Assembly (NCBI RefSeq): GCF_041381155.1
Contig: NC_091144.1
Location: 20,965,544 to 21,029,543 of the forward strand
Reading direction: 5' to 3'
Length of the DNA stretch: 64,000 nucleotides
From: Argopecten irradians
Taxonomy: Eukaryota > Mollusca > Bivalvia > Pectinida > Pectinidae
Numbering within the stretch: the stretch's first letter is position 1; every line of letters starts with the position of its first letter. Of this stretch, positions 48,731 through 61,523 are shown one piece after another. The notes beneath the pieces were generated by a model. It searched no databases. It saw only the letters and a program-made list of their open reading frames with translations, and had not been told where the DNA came from. Position numbers and translations under genes: made by a program.

Positions 48731-49599
48731 TTAGTGTGCTTAAATAAAAGTTTAACAAAGAATAAAACAAAATTATCTTCCATCAACATAAATATCACAT
48801 CACACAAGAGCTGTTATTGCTTTGTCATCACAGATATTGCCACAAAGTGTTCAGGACGATATTTACAATGTCACAGATGATCAACTTCGCTAGCCTAGGG
48901 TAGTCAGTGTGATAATCTCTCGGTTAGCAAAGTTGATAGATGATATACAATCTCCTTAGCTCATCCACACCTCCAATTTCATAATGAACCATTCCTTCTT
49001 TATAAAGGGAAGAGTTCATATGTTTTTTCAGGGGTGAACGAGTTAAGTAGAACATGGTACATATCATTACATCCAAAATAAGTATGTTTACAGTATTGTC
49101 AGATGAAATAAATAAATACATTTTTTTTGTATTGTCTAAATTCTTGATTATCTAGATCCACACAGAATGAAGGTCAATAGATTGGGACATATATGAAATA
49201 TCAACTCCTCAAAGATGTTCTTCGATTTCACAAAGCTAATACCATAATAGGTATCTGTCTTTTAAAAAACTCTTTCCTATAAAATGAATTATAAACTTCA
49301 AGCTTATCTTGGCTTATGAACATTCAGTGTTAAAGTATTAATCTTGATGGTACATTTGTTACTGAAAAGTAGTTCATTTACACAAAGTCTTTAACTGCTA
49401 GAATGAAGTCAACTGTCAACCACAAGTTGCTCCGTTACACTTAGATAAACTGGTGTACAAACTTTAATACTGTTTAGCAGGTAAAATATACAGTATATTT
49501 CATGTTCAACACTGATACACTGCTTGGGAGTCAAGTACACATGAGTACAGCTAGTGTAAATTTTCAGTACACACAAACTCGTGTACAATTTAGTTTGTG

Positions 49600-50340
49600 C
49601 ACTGTACAACTGGTGAACACATATCTAATGTAACATATTTACACTGTACAATGTGCAACTTACGGTATGTACACTGTACAATGTGCAACTTACGGTATGT
49701 ACAATGTACAATGAGCAACTGATGTACTCTGTACATGTACAATGTGTAACTATGTACAATATAATGTGTAAATTATGACATATGTACAATGTACAATGTG
49801 TAACTGATGTACAATATGTAACCTATGTACACTGTACAATGTGTGAATTATGTACATATGTGTACAATATGTAATGTGTAACACTATTATGATGTACATG
49901 TACAATGTGTACAAGTGATGTACACTATGTAACTTATATGTACATTGTACATATGTAACCTATGTACATATGTAACATGTACATGTAATTGTAACTTATG
50001 TCATGTATAACTATATGTATGTAAGACTTATGTGTACATTGTACAATATGTAACCTATGTACACTGTACAATGTGTAAACTTATGACATATGTACAATGT
50101 ACATTGTGTAACTTATGTCATGTATAACTTATGACATGTACAATGTACAATGTGTAACTTATGTCATGTATAACTTATGACATGTACATTGTACAATATG
50201 TAACCTATGTACACTGTACAATGTGTAACTTATGACATGTACAATGTACAATGTGTAACTTATGACTTATGCACACTGTATAATGTGTAACTAATGTACA
50301 CTTCATATAACTCGCGTGCACACTTCATAAACATGTAATG
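49600..50340. repeat. Degenerate TGTACA/ATGTGTAAC low-complexity array
   Basis: About 740 bp of irregular phrases such as TATGTACACTGTACAATGTG TAACTTATG, with many TGTACA palindromes and no fixed period. At least eleven copies of TATGTACA are present, reading TGTACATA on the CREBRF strand. Confidence 0.9.
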
Positions 50341-50506
50341 TGTATATTTCACAACTCTGGTACCCAGTTGTATACATTTGTTTACAATTGTACACATTTG
50401 TTAACTGTGACCTGTGTAAGAACCAGTTTTCTGGAGCAAATGTCAAGTGTAGTCAGATACAAATTACATTTTAAAGCTATATACCAAGATGATACATGGT
50501 AAAATA

Positions 50507-50702
50507 CAGTGGACCTTCAATAATCCAGACACTTATGTTCAAACAGACACTTATGTTCAAAGCCAACACCAGTTGAATTACAAATGTTTCGTTGAGAAGA
50601 AATTTGTCTGCAAAAATACATAATCAAAATTGTTCCCTGACATTACCATCCGGTTTGTGAATTTTCCAAACAATCAAAGTCCAGATTACTACCGCTCCAC
50701 TG
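50507..50702. mobile_element. Pogo/Tigger-type MITE
   Basis: 196 bp, ends CAGTGGACCTTCAATAATCC and (..GGTAATCTGG-type inverse, CCGCTCCACTG), both flanked by TA. The end sequence matches the pogo/Tigger style CAGTGGAACC..AATCCGGAC. Confidence 0.8.
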
Positions 50703-50796
50703 TACTCACTTAACAGTCATGATTCATATCTAACTTTATATTGATATGGTAGCAAAACATAACCTTAAACCATGAGGTATATGGAACTACTAGAAT

Positions 50797-50943
50797 GACA
50801 TCTTTGTGTTGGTAGGTATTTTTCCCAGTTAATGACATCTTTGTGTTGGTAGGTATTTTCCCCAGTTAATGACATCTTTGTGTTGGTAGGTATTTTCCCC
50901 AGTTAATGACATCTTTGTGTTGGTAGGTATTTTCCCCAGTTAA
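50797..50943. repeat. Tandem repeat, 37-bp unit, 4 copies
   Basis: Unit GACATCTTTGTGTTGGTAGG TATTTTCCCCAGTTAAT, nearly identical copies, within the presumed CREBRF 3' region. Confidence 0.95.
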
Positions 50944-51309
50944 TGGATGATAAAAGCAATTACAACACAACATTCTGTATTGTAAAACATTGAACCTTAC
51001 AGTTGTCAAATCATTGTTGAAAACATTTACAGTTATCATATGGTCATATAATCCAAGCCACATGATAACATATAGTCACTGAATGGTTGGACTTAAATCA
51101 TGTAAACAATAAGATGTCAGTCACACAATCATATGATTAAAGTCATGATGTAACAACCTTGAAGACATGCTCACGGACAAGTCACATGATCACTGTATTG
51201 CATCACATAATCACATGATTTATGAACACTTGTATGGATGTGGGGCCGATATCGGTTTTCAGCCGCACCCAATGGGCTGATTCCTCCTGTCATATGTTGA
51301 CCTTTGACA

Positions 51310-54300
51310 TCAGGTTTCCAGACCACCAGTGGGGTCTCCATCCTCGACCTTTTTAATGACCTTGTTTACGAAGTCTGTGGTGTGACCAGCCACCATAACA
51401 GCTGAAAGTAAAGCATAGACAACTTAGTAAAATTTACAATTATTTTTCTTGATTTTATACAATAAATCTATAAATAGCCATAATATTGAGATTAATGACA
51501 TTGTAACCAACGATTTCAAGGTTAGGCTCATTCATTAAAATTCCCTATTAGAAAAATATTTGCATGTAATTTATTTCATCAGGAAAATAATATTACATAA
51601 AGAGTATGGAAGTTTTACATTATCATGATAATTAATGGATCAATCTATTATACTGATTATTTTTGATTTGGCAGACAATTACAATGTTCAGACATTAATT
51701 TCTTGAAACAAAAGTGCAGACTTAAGTCAAAACTGAAGTTTTTCTCCTTATGAAACTTACATAAAAATTGAATGACTTAAGTCAGAATTTTACTAAAGTT
51801 TCTTTCGGGAAATCAGGGCCTGGCCTAATACATACTGAGGTGTTGTTTGATTAGGTTGTCTAGATGACTGGATAAGTTGCCCTCCTCTTCTTTCTTGTCG
51901 AGGACCAGACGTACACGGGACTTGATCTCGTCCATCACCGTCATCAGCTGTTTATGTTCCAGCTCCAATCCGAACAGCTTCACCTTGTATGCCTCATGTT
52001 GGGCCTTCTTCTTTAGACGACAAGCTCTGTAACACAAATATAGCAGATAAGTAAGGAGGGATAGCACAACTGTAGATCTACAGTGAAACCTGACTAAACT
52101 TACAAGATATGAGAACAAGTCAATTTGTAGTAAAATGTCGAATGACATTGGAACATGTGACTGCAGTCACAGTTCTGTTAATTAGAGCTCATCAGGTGAT
52201 ACTAGAACAGAAAAGTAGTGATGGAATAAGTTATATTTCATCAAAAGTGTGTGCCCTGGTTTTGGAAGAAAGGTTATAGCCTACCCTTTCTATATGAACA
52301 TCAGTAGGGGTAGGCTATTATGTAAATTACATATTGAACATTCCTCTTGTTGGTTTCATAAGTGGTTTGTTTATATTGAAAGTGATCATGTACTGTAAAA
52401 ATCTGAGCATATGATTACAACAACAGTGGAATAATTAAGTATTGGTAAGTAACCATAATTAACCATTAAAACATTTCTTATACTATTTAACATAATTCAA
52501 ACTCAGAAGTGGCCTCACCTTGATGCCAGTTTGTTTTTCTCCTTCTTTGACTTGTTCCGAGTGGAAACAGGCATGTCACATAGAGGAGCAAAAGCATTGA
52601 TCTGTTTGTTGATCTTTTTTAATTGTAACCCGATTGCCCCTAATTTTTTGGGGTTGGGCTCCACATTGTTTCCGTCTCCCTTGCGAGCCTTTCCACCATG
52701 TCTAATTGACTTACACAGACCAAGCTTTCTGCCCTTTTCAAGGTCAAACACAGGATCCTCAAAGTCTTGTAACACATGGGGATTTTTGGGCTCAAGGTCA
52801 AAGTTCATGCGTGTGCCTTTTGGCCCTTTTGATTGGATGTTGTACTGCCAGAAATACTGGTCTTTTTTACTCGTGGAGTCCTTCTTCTTTTTAGCCGACC
52901 AGGAGGAATCCTGATTGTTGTCTGAATCTGAAATGTGCAAAATAGCTTTAATTAGAAATATTCTATGTACCAAATATGTGTCGATCTGAATCACATGTAA
53001 TTAGATCTATGTGATATGAAAATGCTAGAAATGGGACGGTGGGTTGTGATCAAAAGGCATTTTGAATGAAAAGTGACAAATGTTAAGGACACGATTCTCA
53101 CACTTTTTATAATAAGGTGATCATATATTTGTGTATTCTAATAGCAGCTATGGTCATTGTCTAGATATGAGATGAGTTATCAAACATATGACACACAGTC
53201 TTACATGTCAAAATGTCTAGTCAGCACATGTTTAGCCCATGCTAAACTTACAAACTCGACCACTTGCATTGAAATAAATCTGTCCATCAACTGGGCCAAT
53301 CTAATCTAAGTCACTTTCACGTACATTGTACAATTTTTATATTTGAACTCAGTAAAAAGAATCTTTGTTTAGATCCTGTATCCGTTTATAAAGTTAAACT
53401 TAACTTCACCAGAGAAATCTACAATAATTATCTACCTGAGTCTGAGTCGTTCCAGTCCTCATCCTCACTGCTGCTTCCAATATCACTGTCTCCCTCGTCT
53501 ACAGAGGCCACCGACCCAACAGAATCTGTAAACAATCACAAGTTTATAAAGAAATGGTGCATTTGTCATAATCTGAAGACTTGTATAAACAGCATATATG
53601 TAAGGAAAAAAATATCAGTGATAGTCTATCTGTAAGCAGATTTTATATTTACTTTCAAGATGGAAATAATCAATAATAAGAGTCGTTTTCTGTCAAATTG
53701 CTAATTCCATCACATTTTGTTTTGTTATGCAGTTATGATATAAAATCTGGATATCACTAGTATAAAAGAATAACCTGGTACAGAGTACATCTGTATGTTT
53801 ATATGGTGTGTTTCAATTGGAATTAATGTGGGCTTTTGAATTTTGACTTGTAAGAGAAATTTGATGATGAAAACACAATCATAACCTCAACAACTCACCG
53901 ACCCAGTTACATCACTTACCAATGCTCTCTCTCTTTATCTTCGACCGTGTGGGCAGATTATGCATGTCGTCATGTATAAACTGTCGTATTTCCTCCCACT
54001 TTTGGTCTACGTCACTGGAGTCAAATGGGGTCGACACAGGACTTCGTCGTTTCCCAAGCGTAGTTGTGGACGTGGTGACGGGCGTTATGCGAGGAGGTGA
54101 CTGAACTCTTTTGCTTCCAATCAAAGCTTTTAATACCTGGTTACTACACTTTTCAGTGCTCACACTGCCTCTGGTACAAATGTCTGGCAGGGGAGTTAAC
54201 TCACTTTTCATATCCGTGGAACTTGACACAGTTTCAGATATTTGTCGTAATGGCACAGTGGGTTTATTGCTCATGCTTGAAGTAGAGAGTGTCCGTCTGT

Positions 54301-54973
54301 TTAAGTAAGTATCTGTTGTCGTGGATGGTTTAGTCAGGCCTCCGATTGGCCAGGTAGCTGTTGATGATGTTGAAAGTCCTGCCAGTGTCCAAGCAGATGA
54401 CAGTGCAGAGGAGGCAGTAGATTGTGTCCCTTTCTTATCAACATTACTTTGCATGGATTCCCAACTTTTCAAGTAGTCTCTTGTCAAAGAACTTTGCATT
54501 GTTGATGTTGAACTTTTACCTCTCACCTCTGACGAGGAACAATTTGGCGCGAGATTCCCAATATCTTCCAACAATGGATGAAAGTTTAATTCAGCCAATG
54601 TTGGATCCTCGAACACATCATCACACTTACTCAGCTGTGACTGTAAAGTCTTGTTCTGTCCATCTGAATCCTGTGAGGTAGCACATGTCCCTTCCACTAA
54701 CAAGTTATCTGACACAAGAGCGATATCCTGGGAGGTCTCATACGTGTCCTCCAGGTCAAAGTCATCCGAGAAAAACATGTTGCTGGAATTTGTACAGTTG
54801 GGCACATTCAAGGAGCTCTGCATGTCTGCTTTCTCCTGCTCATACATGTATAAGGAATTTGGACTTGATGCAAATATTGAGGCATCAAATGATCCCAGCT
54901 CTCCTCCAGCAAGGGAGTGTTCACCAAGCGTCTGACCAGTAGGCAAGTTGTAGCCATAGAAACTCGAATCCAT
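51310..54973 (-). CDS. CREBRF: CREB3 regulatory factor, bZIP-like, 5 coding exons, 611 aa
   Basis: Exons on the minus strand: 54973-53920 (from a splice at 54988), 53525-53436, 52927-52519, 52026-51836, 51401-51310; GT-AG introns, 1836 nt in phase. Vertebrate CREBRF is a nuclear protein that recruits and destabilises CREB3/Luman in the unfolded-protein and metabolic stress response. Matches in order: an N-terminal MDSSFYGYN resembling human MDPPFGDAF; a Ser/Thr-rich linker; an acidic [14 protein letters not shown] stretch; YFWQY (406-410); EPNPKKL; a bZIP-type basic region [15 protein letters not shown] with Asn513 and Arg521 in the N-x7-R spacing; a short leucine-poor helix; and a C-terminal [20 protein letters not shown] block close to the human end. 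The last exon is short and is found only by following the donor at 51836; reading through that donor stops after three codons. The ATG at 54973 has a strong context (AAAGATGG). Confidence 0.96.
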
Positions 54974-55438
54974 CTTTCTTTGTTCTGGCTATAATTGATA
55001 AAACAATTATATTGATTAATACAATGTTTCATAAATGATATGGAGAATTTGAAATAGAGTTGTAGTCAAAAGGATGCATGGAGCTCACCTTCCCTTGACT
55101 TCAAAAATCCTTGCACTATTACTATGTGCATATGTTGACCTGCTTTTAAAATTTACATATTTTATATCTAATGAGAAAAAACTTAAATCAATTATATAAA
55201 TCATTTTTGATAGCAGGAAATTGAGTGTGCATGTGGTCTAGAGTGAGAGGAAATCAGCTAGCTAAGAGAAAACTCACGTTAGATGACCACTGATGTTCAT
55301 GCTGGGGATGAAACTCAGCCAGTTTGGTGAAAGGTAAATGCCAAACTCTAGGTAAACTACACCCATTTGATCACCTGCTGCTTTGACCAATTTATCATCT
55401 ATTCTCAACAATAGACCAATACATTAATCAATACTAAC

Positions 55439-55613
55439 CCTATTCCTGGCCTGCATAGATCCAACGGTCATCTGCCGTGTGGGTAAGGGCAGTTGTGATG
55501 ACAGGATGCCCTGTTGCCTGGCCCAGCTGATTGGAGGGCGCTGCAAAGGGCCAAGGTTCCCTAAGGACTGGTAGATCTTTGATTGAGGCGCAGATCCTCC
55601 TTGCTGCGGTGCA
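55439..55613 (-). other. CREBRF: CREBRF upstream exon, 5' UTR or N-terminal extension
   Basis: Bounded by an acceptor (TTTTCACAG before 55613) and a donor (AATAGG then GTTAGT after 55439). Joined to the next exon at 54988 it stays in frame with the conserved start. Two in-frame ATGs (55471 and 55456) would add 16 or 11 residues. Human CREBRF also begins eight residues before its MDPPFG. Both upstream ATGs have weak contexts, so use of either is uncertain. The exon itself looks real. Confidence 0.7.
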
Positions 55614-55650
55614 CTGTGAAAATTGTAAATATAAACGTTATATAAATATA

Positions 55651-55846
55651 TAGTCAAACCTTATGAACTCAAAACAATGGTAACATTACAAGTTATTAGA
55701 GTTAACCATGGTTACACTCAAGTTATATGAGTTTTGAAAATACGCTTAGTTGACTTGATTATACAGAGAGTTACGTCGGGGCAATATTTGAATTAAACAG
55801 TATATTCATTATATGATCATGATTTTGAGTTAAAAAGGTTTAACTG
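55651..55846. mobile_element. Pogo-type MITE just upstream of a CREBRF exon
   Basis: Ends TAGTCAAACCTTATGAACTC and (..GAGTTAAAAAGGTTTAACTG) are inverted and flanked by TA. It lies in the intron, ending about 40 bp from the acceptor of the exon at 55613. Confidence 0.7.
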
Positions 55847-56068
55847 TATGTAAGTTGCAATGAATGATCGAGTGTACGTAAAATGAAAACAGGCCATGGA
55901 CAACAGTGGTTATCCTAAGTGTATTCTTCTATGGTATCATTCATGTTCTAGGTCACAGCCTTGAGGCCTATAAGCTGCCAATACACCTGTAGGTCTGTGG
56001 TTTTTCTTTGCATAATCTGACCGACTAATCCATCACCAAAACTACCAGGGAAGTAAACCTAAATGGTC

Positions 56069-56415
56069 AAAATATTGGTGATAGTGAGCTGCTTATAATA
56101 TGGTCAAATATAGGTGAGAGTGAGCTGCTATTGATCAAAATATAGGTGAGAGTGAACTGTTATTTGTCAAAAGGTAGGTCAGAGTGAGCTGCAATTTGTC
56201 AAAAACGTAGGTCAGAGTAAACTGCTAATGGTCAAAATGTATGTCAAAGTAAGATGCTAATGGTCAAAATGTAGGTCAGAGTGAGTACTAATGGTCAAAA
56301 TATAGGTCAAAGTAAGATGCTAATGGTCAAAATGTAGGTCAGAGTGAGCTGCTAATGGTCAAAATACAGGTAAGAGTGTGCTCCTAATGGTCAAAATGTA
56401 GGTCTGAGTGATTTC
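56069..56415. repeat. Imperfect tandem repeat of about 32 bp, about 11 copies, in CREBRF intron 1 region
   Basis: Unit of type GCTAATGGTCAAAATGTAGG TCAGAGTGAGCT. Five copies have an exact AGGTCA and most have TGGTCA six bases before it. Confidence 0.85.
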
Positions 56416-57288
56416 CTATTGGGTATCCATCATTGTGATTCTATCAACCAAACATGAAATTTTACAACCTATCAATTTAAAGTAGGAAAAAGTTTTTTTG
56501 GCTTGAATACTGTAGGTCAAAGGTCAATAGTAGTTGGAAAGACATTGCCCCACTAAGATCATGAACTATTATTAGACAATCGACAATATATATATCTTTT
56601 TTTAATAAAGTAGATTAAAGGTAACGAGATAGAAAATGGCGCTGGCCTGATTTTCGGACATGACACTCGGTTTTGCAGTAATGGAATTCTTATGGTAAAA
56701 ATTGTTATAAGACTTATAACTAGTGTCAGGACAAGAACATTAACTCATATTTCCGGCCACATTCTGCTTTTGTCAGCTTGCTATCTTAAAAGAGCTAGCT
56801 CTCAGACTCTTCATAAATTGCATGTACCTGTTCAACCTTTTTGTTCACTTTGTTACTGGGCAGATCATGTATTAAAATTCATCTTCACCAAATTGATCTA
56901 CATTTACATCCTTATCTTAACTACCTGATAATCTCGGTTATAAGATTTAAGTCTCCCTTTAAATCATTACAAAGACCTTGATGCTTATCAACGAATGTGA
57001 ATTTTTCAGACCTTAAATAAACCTATAGAGTACATGTTCAGGTGCCAATACAGCATGTTCATGGGTTTATCCAAAAGATTAATGATAACATATTTTGTTT
57101 ATGGGTTATATACATATATATTTACTTATCTGAGGCCTATCACTTTATCTAGCCACACCCATTACTTAACATCAAAAAATCTGCATAATTATACACTGCT
57201 GACGTAAAACATGTCTATCAAAAGAAAACAAACCAAAGCACCCTAACTATGTGTTGTTTAAAGTAGACAGACATGCACAGTTCTATAC

Positions 57289-57630
57289 AGATCTGGACCT
57301 CAAGGTCATTAAATTTTGATAGACATACCCTGACTTAAAGGTCATTAAATTTTAATGCACAAACCCTGACCTCGAAGTAATTAAAGTTAATCTTGATGTG
57401 TAATTAAATTTTAATACAAAAACCCACATCTCAAGGTAATGAAACTTAAATGAGTACACTGACCCAAGTATGAAGGTAATTAAATTTTAGTATAAAGACC
57501 CTGACCTCAAATTAATTCAATTAAAATACACAGACCCTGACTTAAAGGTCATTAAATTTTAATGCACATCCCTGATCTCAATGTGTAATTAAATTTTAGT
57601 ACACAAACCCACACCTCAAAGTATTGAAAT
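57289..57630. repeat. Imperfect tandem repeat with GACCTCAAGGTCATTAAA phrases
   Basis: About six diverged units of CCCTGACCTCAAGGTCATTA AATTTTAATACACAAA type, period varying around 45-60 bp. TCAAGGTCA is exact at 57300-57308. Confidence 0.75.
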
Positions 57631-60229
57631 ACCTTTTGAAATTATTAATTAGTACTCACCAATCACAACTAGAGCTTACCTGGCTTGAATTTTTTTTTTT
57701 TTTTTTTGTCTGTGACATGTCTTAAGGTGAGATAATCTAGTCCTTAATTCTCAACAAATAAGGGCCAGGTCTAATGGTTTGATAATGCAGTCTATATTAC
57801 CATAGATACACATATACCCGGATATATGTATCTGTAAATATACATACCAGTACTTTACTACATATAAACCAATACAGACCATTGCCTGTATAAACTGAAC
57901 ACATACTGAGACTCCTAAAATATATTTTCTATACACTTATCTCTATTGCCATATGATATATTCCACTATAATTATCATTCAGTATATAATTATTATAAGA
58001 TTATACATATTCATATACATGTAACAATTAAAGTTCAAACTTTGAGAAAAAATAAAGATAAATGAACAAAGATTTGTAGACTATTTGCTAATATTGACAA
58101 ATTATACATATCAGTGTAAATAACACACACATAATTTGCTAATGTATCTAAAAATCCAAATTTAAAAAAATGTAGAAATTGAATTATTCAATCGTAATTC
58201 TGATCATGTAAGGATCAAAACAAATCAATTTACTCATTTCAATAAACATGTTTATCTCTATCTGTTGTCAACTTGACCTTAGATGGCACTGCACATGTTT
58301 CTGTTTACAATTTCAGAAATCGGTCAATTTCAAGGGAAGCAACTCTTACATCCCACATGTTGCACATTGCATAAGCTAAAATTCAGTGAACAGTTTCAAT
58401 ATTGAGATACTTTTACATTCCTTACTATACAAAAAACTAAAACGTCAGAATATCATCACACATATTTATCTACATTTACCAATTAATAGTAAAAAAAATC
58501 CTTATTTAAAAAAAAGTGCAATATTGTATATATTTGTACTATAAACAACTAATGTCCCCTCACTTTCATTATGACAATGCTTCCCTGAGTTTTCTTTTGA
58601 ATATATAAATTCATGCAGACATGATATATTTTTGGTACTTTATACTATAAATGTATTTTTTGTGCTTACATTCAATTCAGGACTTCCTGGTACTAATTAT
58701 GCATCCATAATGATAAATTATTCAGTTTTTGTAAGATTAATGTGCCACATAATTAAACATGAAATTTTGTTGTGGATTTTTAATATAATTAGAAATCATA
58801 AAATTTTAGTGGTACTTTACACACCTAAACAAGGTTTTAATTCGATATAGAATTAATTCATAATTCACAGAAAACATCATTTAAATGGTTTCTGAGAAAT
58901 AGTATGCTGGCCTTGTCATATGATTGGCTGTTCTACAAGGAACCATAAACATATGAAACCATCCTCTTCCTAAAATCATTCTCAGGTGACACCTTCCTAA
59001 AATCATTCTCAGGGGAATAGAGTACTTTTTTTTATTATTTAATTGTAACAACTTAGCCATTTCTAGATGAGTTCTAGCATAATATTAGAAAAAGCTTTAG
59101 AATTTAAAGAATCATTATATCCAATTAACCATGTATATCTAGGCCTAAAGGTATAATATTGATATCAACTTTTATATAAACTAAAGTACAAAAAAACAAC
59201 TTTTGAAGTTTCAGGGTATCATATCTTTCATATCGCTTATTAAAAATAAAGTTGATAAAACAAACTAATAAAAGTCATAGATCATATTTAGACAAATCAA
59301 ATAGTATGTATAAACTAGTCATAAATTTCTCTTATTAATTGTATGAGATAGTACACATGTATTATATAAACTCGTGTACTATAGGCCTAACCAAACTTTT
59401 TTGTCTTACCCTCGCTGATACAGTGGTAAAGTATTCCATCTCCGTATTAAATTCAATCGTGAAAGGTTAAATCCATGCCAGGGTGGTTTTCCTGAACTTT
59501 GAGACTTTTTATCCATGGGACTACACAGAACTGGGAAACACACAGCACTTTTTGATCGGATCACCATTGGTCTAATTACGCTTATATTTTTTTATCGGAT
59601 GGGGAAAACCCCAAAATGAAACCACGAGATTTTCTTAAGACTAAATTACCACAATTTACAAATGAATAAAAGTAATCCCCATGGCGGCCAGTTCACGTGT
59701 GGCGCCGCACCCTTAGTCACAAACTGTACTGTACAGGATCTTTACGTTAGTCATCTGAAGTTACAGCGTGGTGCCTATCCCGTATTTCACTCGCAGCCCC
59801 ATTCATTGACAGATGGTATCGCTACATACCACTCACTACGACACTGCTTACGTATATCACGTATTTACTGTCACTTAACGAAACAATTAAGGCTAAAAAT
59901 AAACAATGTCTTTACCCCTGGGCGACCGATTACGTCCCGACCCTCCGACGTAAACAAACCCACCACAAAAGGTCAATAGGTCACGTTCCACTGGCAGATC
60001 ACTTACTCATTATAACATCGCTAGATTTTGCAAATCAGCAACTTTCAACTATAAAAGATGCATAACAAATATTGGTACAAGCGTATTTTCAATAACTTCC
60101 CCTTCAATTATTCATATTAAATGGTTATATTGACGATATTTTCTCTGATCAACGCACAGACAACAGAAAAAAGTTACACAATAGGTCGAAATATTTCGAG
60201 TCAGTTTGTGACACTTGTGAACGACTCAC

Positions 60230-60370
60230 CTTTCTAAAACTGACACAGTTTTCTTCCTTGTCTCTTTCTTAACGATATTATCCGAAGAATCCACTTCTTC
60301 ACCTTGAAAAATCGCCTTAATCACGGAAAAAAGTTTCAATGTTTACATCAGAAGCAATCCAACATGGAGT
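60230..60370 (-). other. CREBRF: CREBRF first exon (5' UTR) with two tiny uORFs
   Basis: A strong donor (AGAAAG then GTGAGT) ends this segment at 60230. The 5' limit is not visible; 60370 is only nominal. It holds a six-codon uORF (ATG at 60365, TGA ending 60348), whose stop overlaps a start-stop pair (TGATGTAA). After that TAA the same frame stays open through the next exon into CREBRF, about 101 codons, with no ATG before exon 2. Assignment to CREBRF rests on position, strand and the splice site. Confidence 0.55.
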
Positions 60371-60413
60371 TTGTTTTGGTTCTGTGGAAAGTACGGGAAA
60401 TGTCTCGTGATTC

Positions 60414-60439
60414 TGACGTCAACCTTAACATTGACCAAT
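60414..60439 (-). promoter_or_regulatory. CRE and CCAAT motifs in the probable CREBRF promoter
   Basis: A perfect CRE palindrome TGACGTCA lies at 60414-60421 and a CCAAT motif at 60435-60439, just upstream of the candidate first exon. CREB/ATF/CREB3 proteins bind CREs. A second half-match (TGACGTCT) occurs near 60678. Promoter function is inferred from position. Confidence 0.5.
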
Positions 60440-61523
60440 GAAAGAAGAGTAATCTCCGCCCACTGCAGGTAGTTGACGTTGGGAGAATGCTGTCGTCAAA
60501 ACATAAAATGTATCCTCTAGTAGTCGATCAAACGATCCTGTCCTTCTCGTGTTAGACTAAATGTATTGTTTCCGTGTGGCTATGTCTAGTGACAACAGAA
60601 AATATACGTGTCAAATGGGTCATCGCCCAAAATATTAAAACGAAAAGTCCCGTTTCTTAACATCTATAATTAGAATGATGACGTCTGCGCTATTTTAAGC
60701 GAATCAGAAAGGGTGAAGGTAGGATTTCGTCATATGTTTTGGTTCTGAGAAACACGCGTGGAGCACAACGTTGACTCTGCGTAAAGGTTGTTTTCTAGGA
60801 CGAAAGTTCTGATTGGTCACATAGCGATGCATTACATAAGTTCAAGGAAAGGGCAATGAACTGATAATTTCAACTTTAAATAAAAGTTTAAAACAGACTC
60901 ATTTTATCTAGACACGAGTGTTAATTTGATTCAGTGACAGACTCAAAATTTGTGCATATAAACTATAGATTTTTGTTATTCATCCCTTTACCACTTTTTT
61001 CACACTTCTAATGAAATAAATTCTTCAAATATGTGTTGGCAAGTGCACATTTTCATCAGACTTATTTTATTTGACTAATATGTCTGCACATTTGTTTCGA
61101 GGAATATCAGGACCATGATAATTAAACTTATTTAATTAAAGTTATGATATAAATAAATACATGCATATTTTTTTACATTGTGCGAATACTAACTACAATC
61201 AGAGATTTAAATGTACTATTTAAATCTCTGCTACAATTTATGTATTTTCACTTAATTTATACATTTTTCTCTAAAAGCAATATACCAGCTAGTAGACTAA
61301 TGCACTTTGATTAATTTCGTCATTCTGCCTTGAAAATATGTTGGAGACACAATATATTGTGTATGCTATGACATTTTCTTCGACATTGAATTAGATGCAC
61401 TTACATGTTGAAGACATGCTATAATTTGTATATATAAAAAATATTCAGGACACCGTCTATTGTCAATGTTGTTGATCATAATATGAGTCACTTCATGTGT
61501 TGACTGTACATTGTAGGTCAAGG

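Larger units (their letters stand above)
55847..60229. other. CREBRF first intron
   Basis: Non-coding, AT-rich, with the two half-site-like repeats at 56.07 and 57.29 kb and a T-run of about 19 near 57690. The ORF at 59662-59979 on the opposite strand has no protein signature. Confidence 0.6.

Noticed and set aside
52531-52914. 127-codon plus-strand ORF
   Set aside because: It is antisense to a conserved CREBRF exon.
54097-54942. Several plus-strand ORFs over the large CREBRF exon
   Set aside because: Shadow frames of a long coding exon with established N-terminal and splice continuity.
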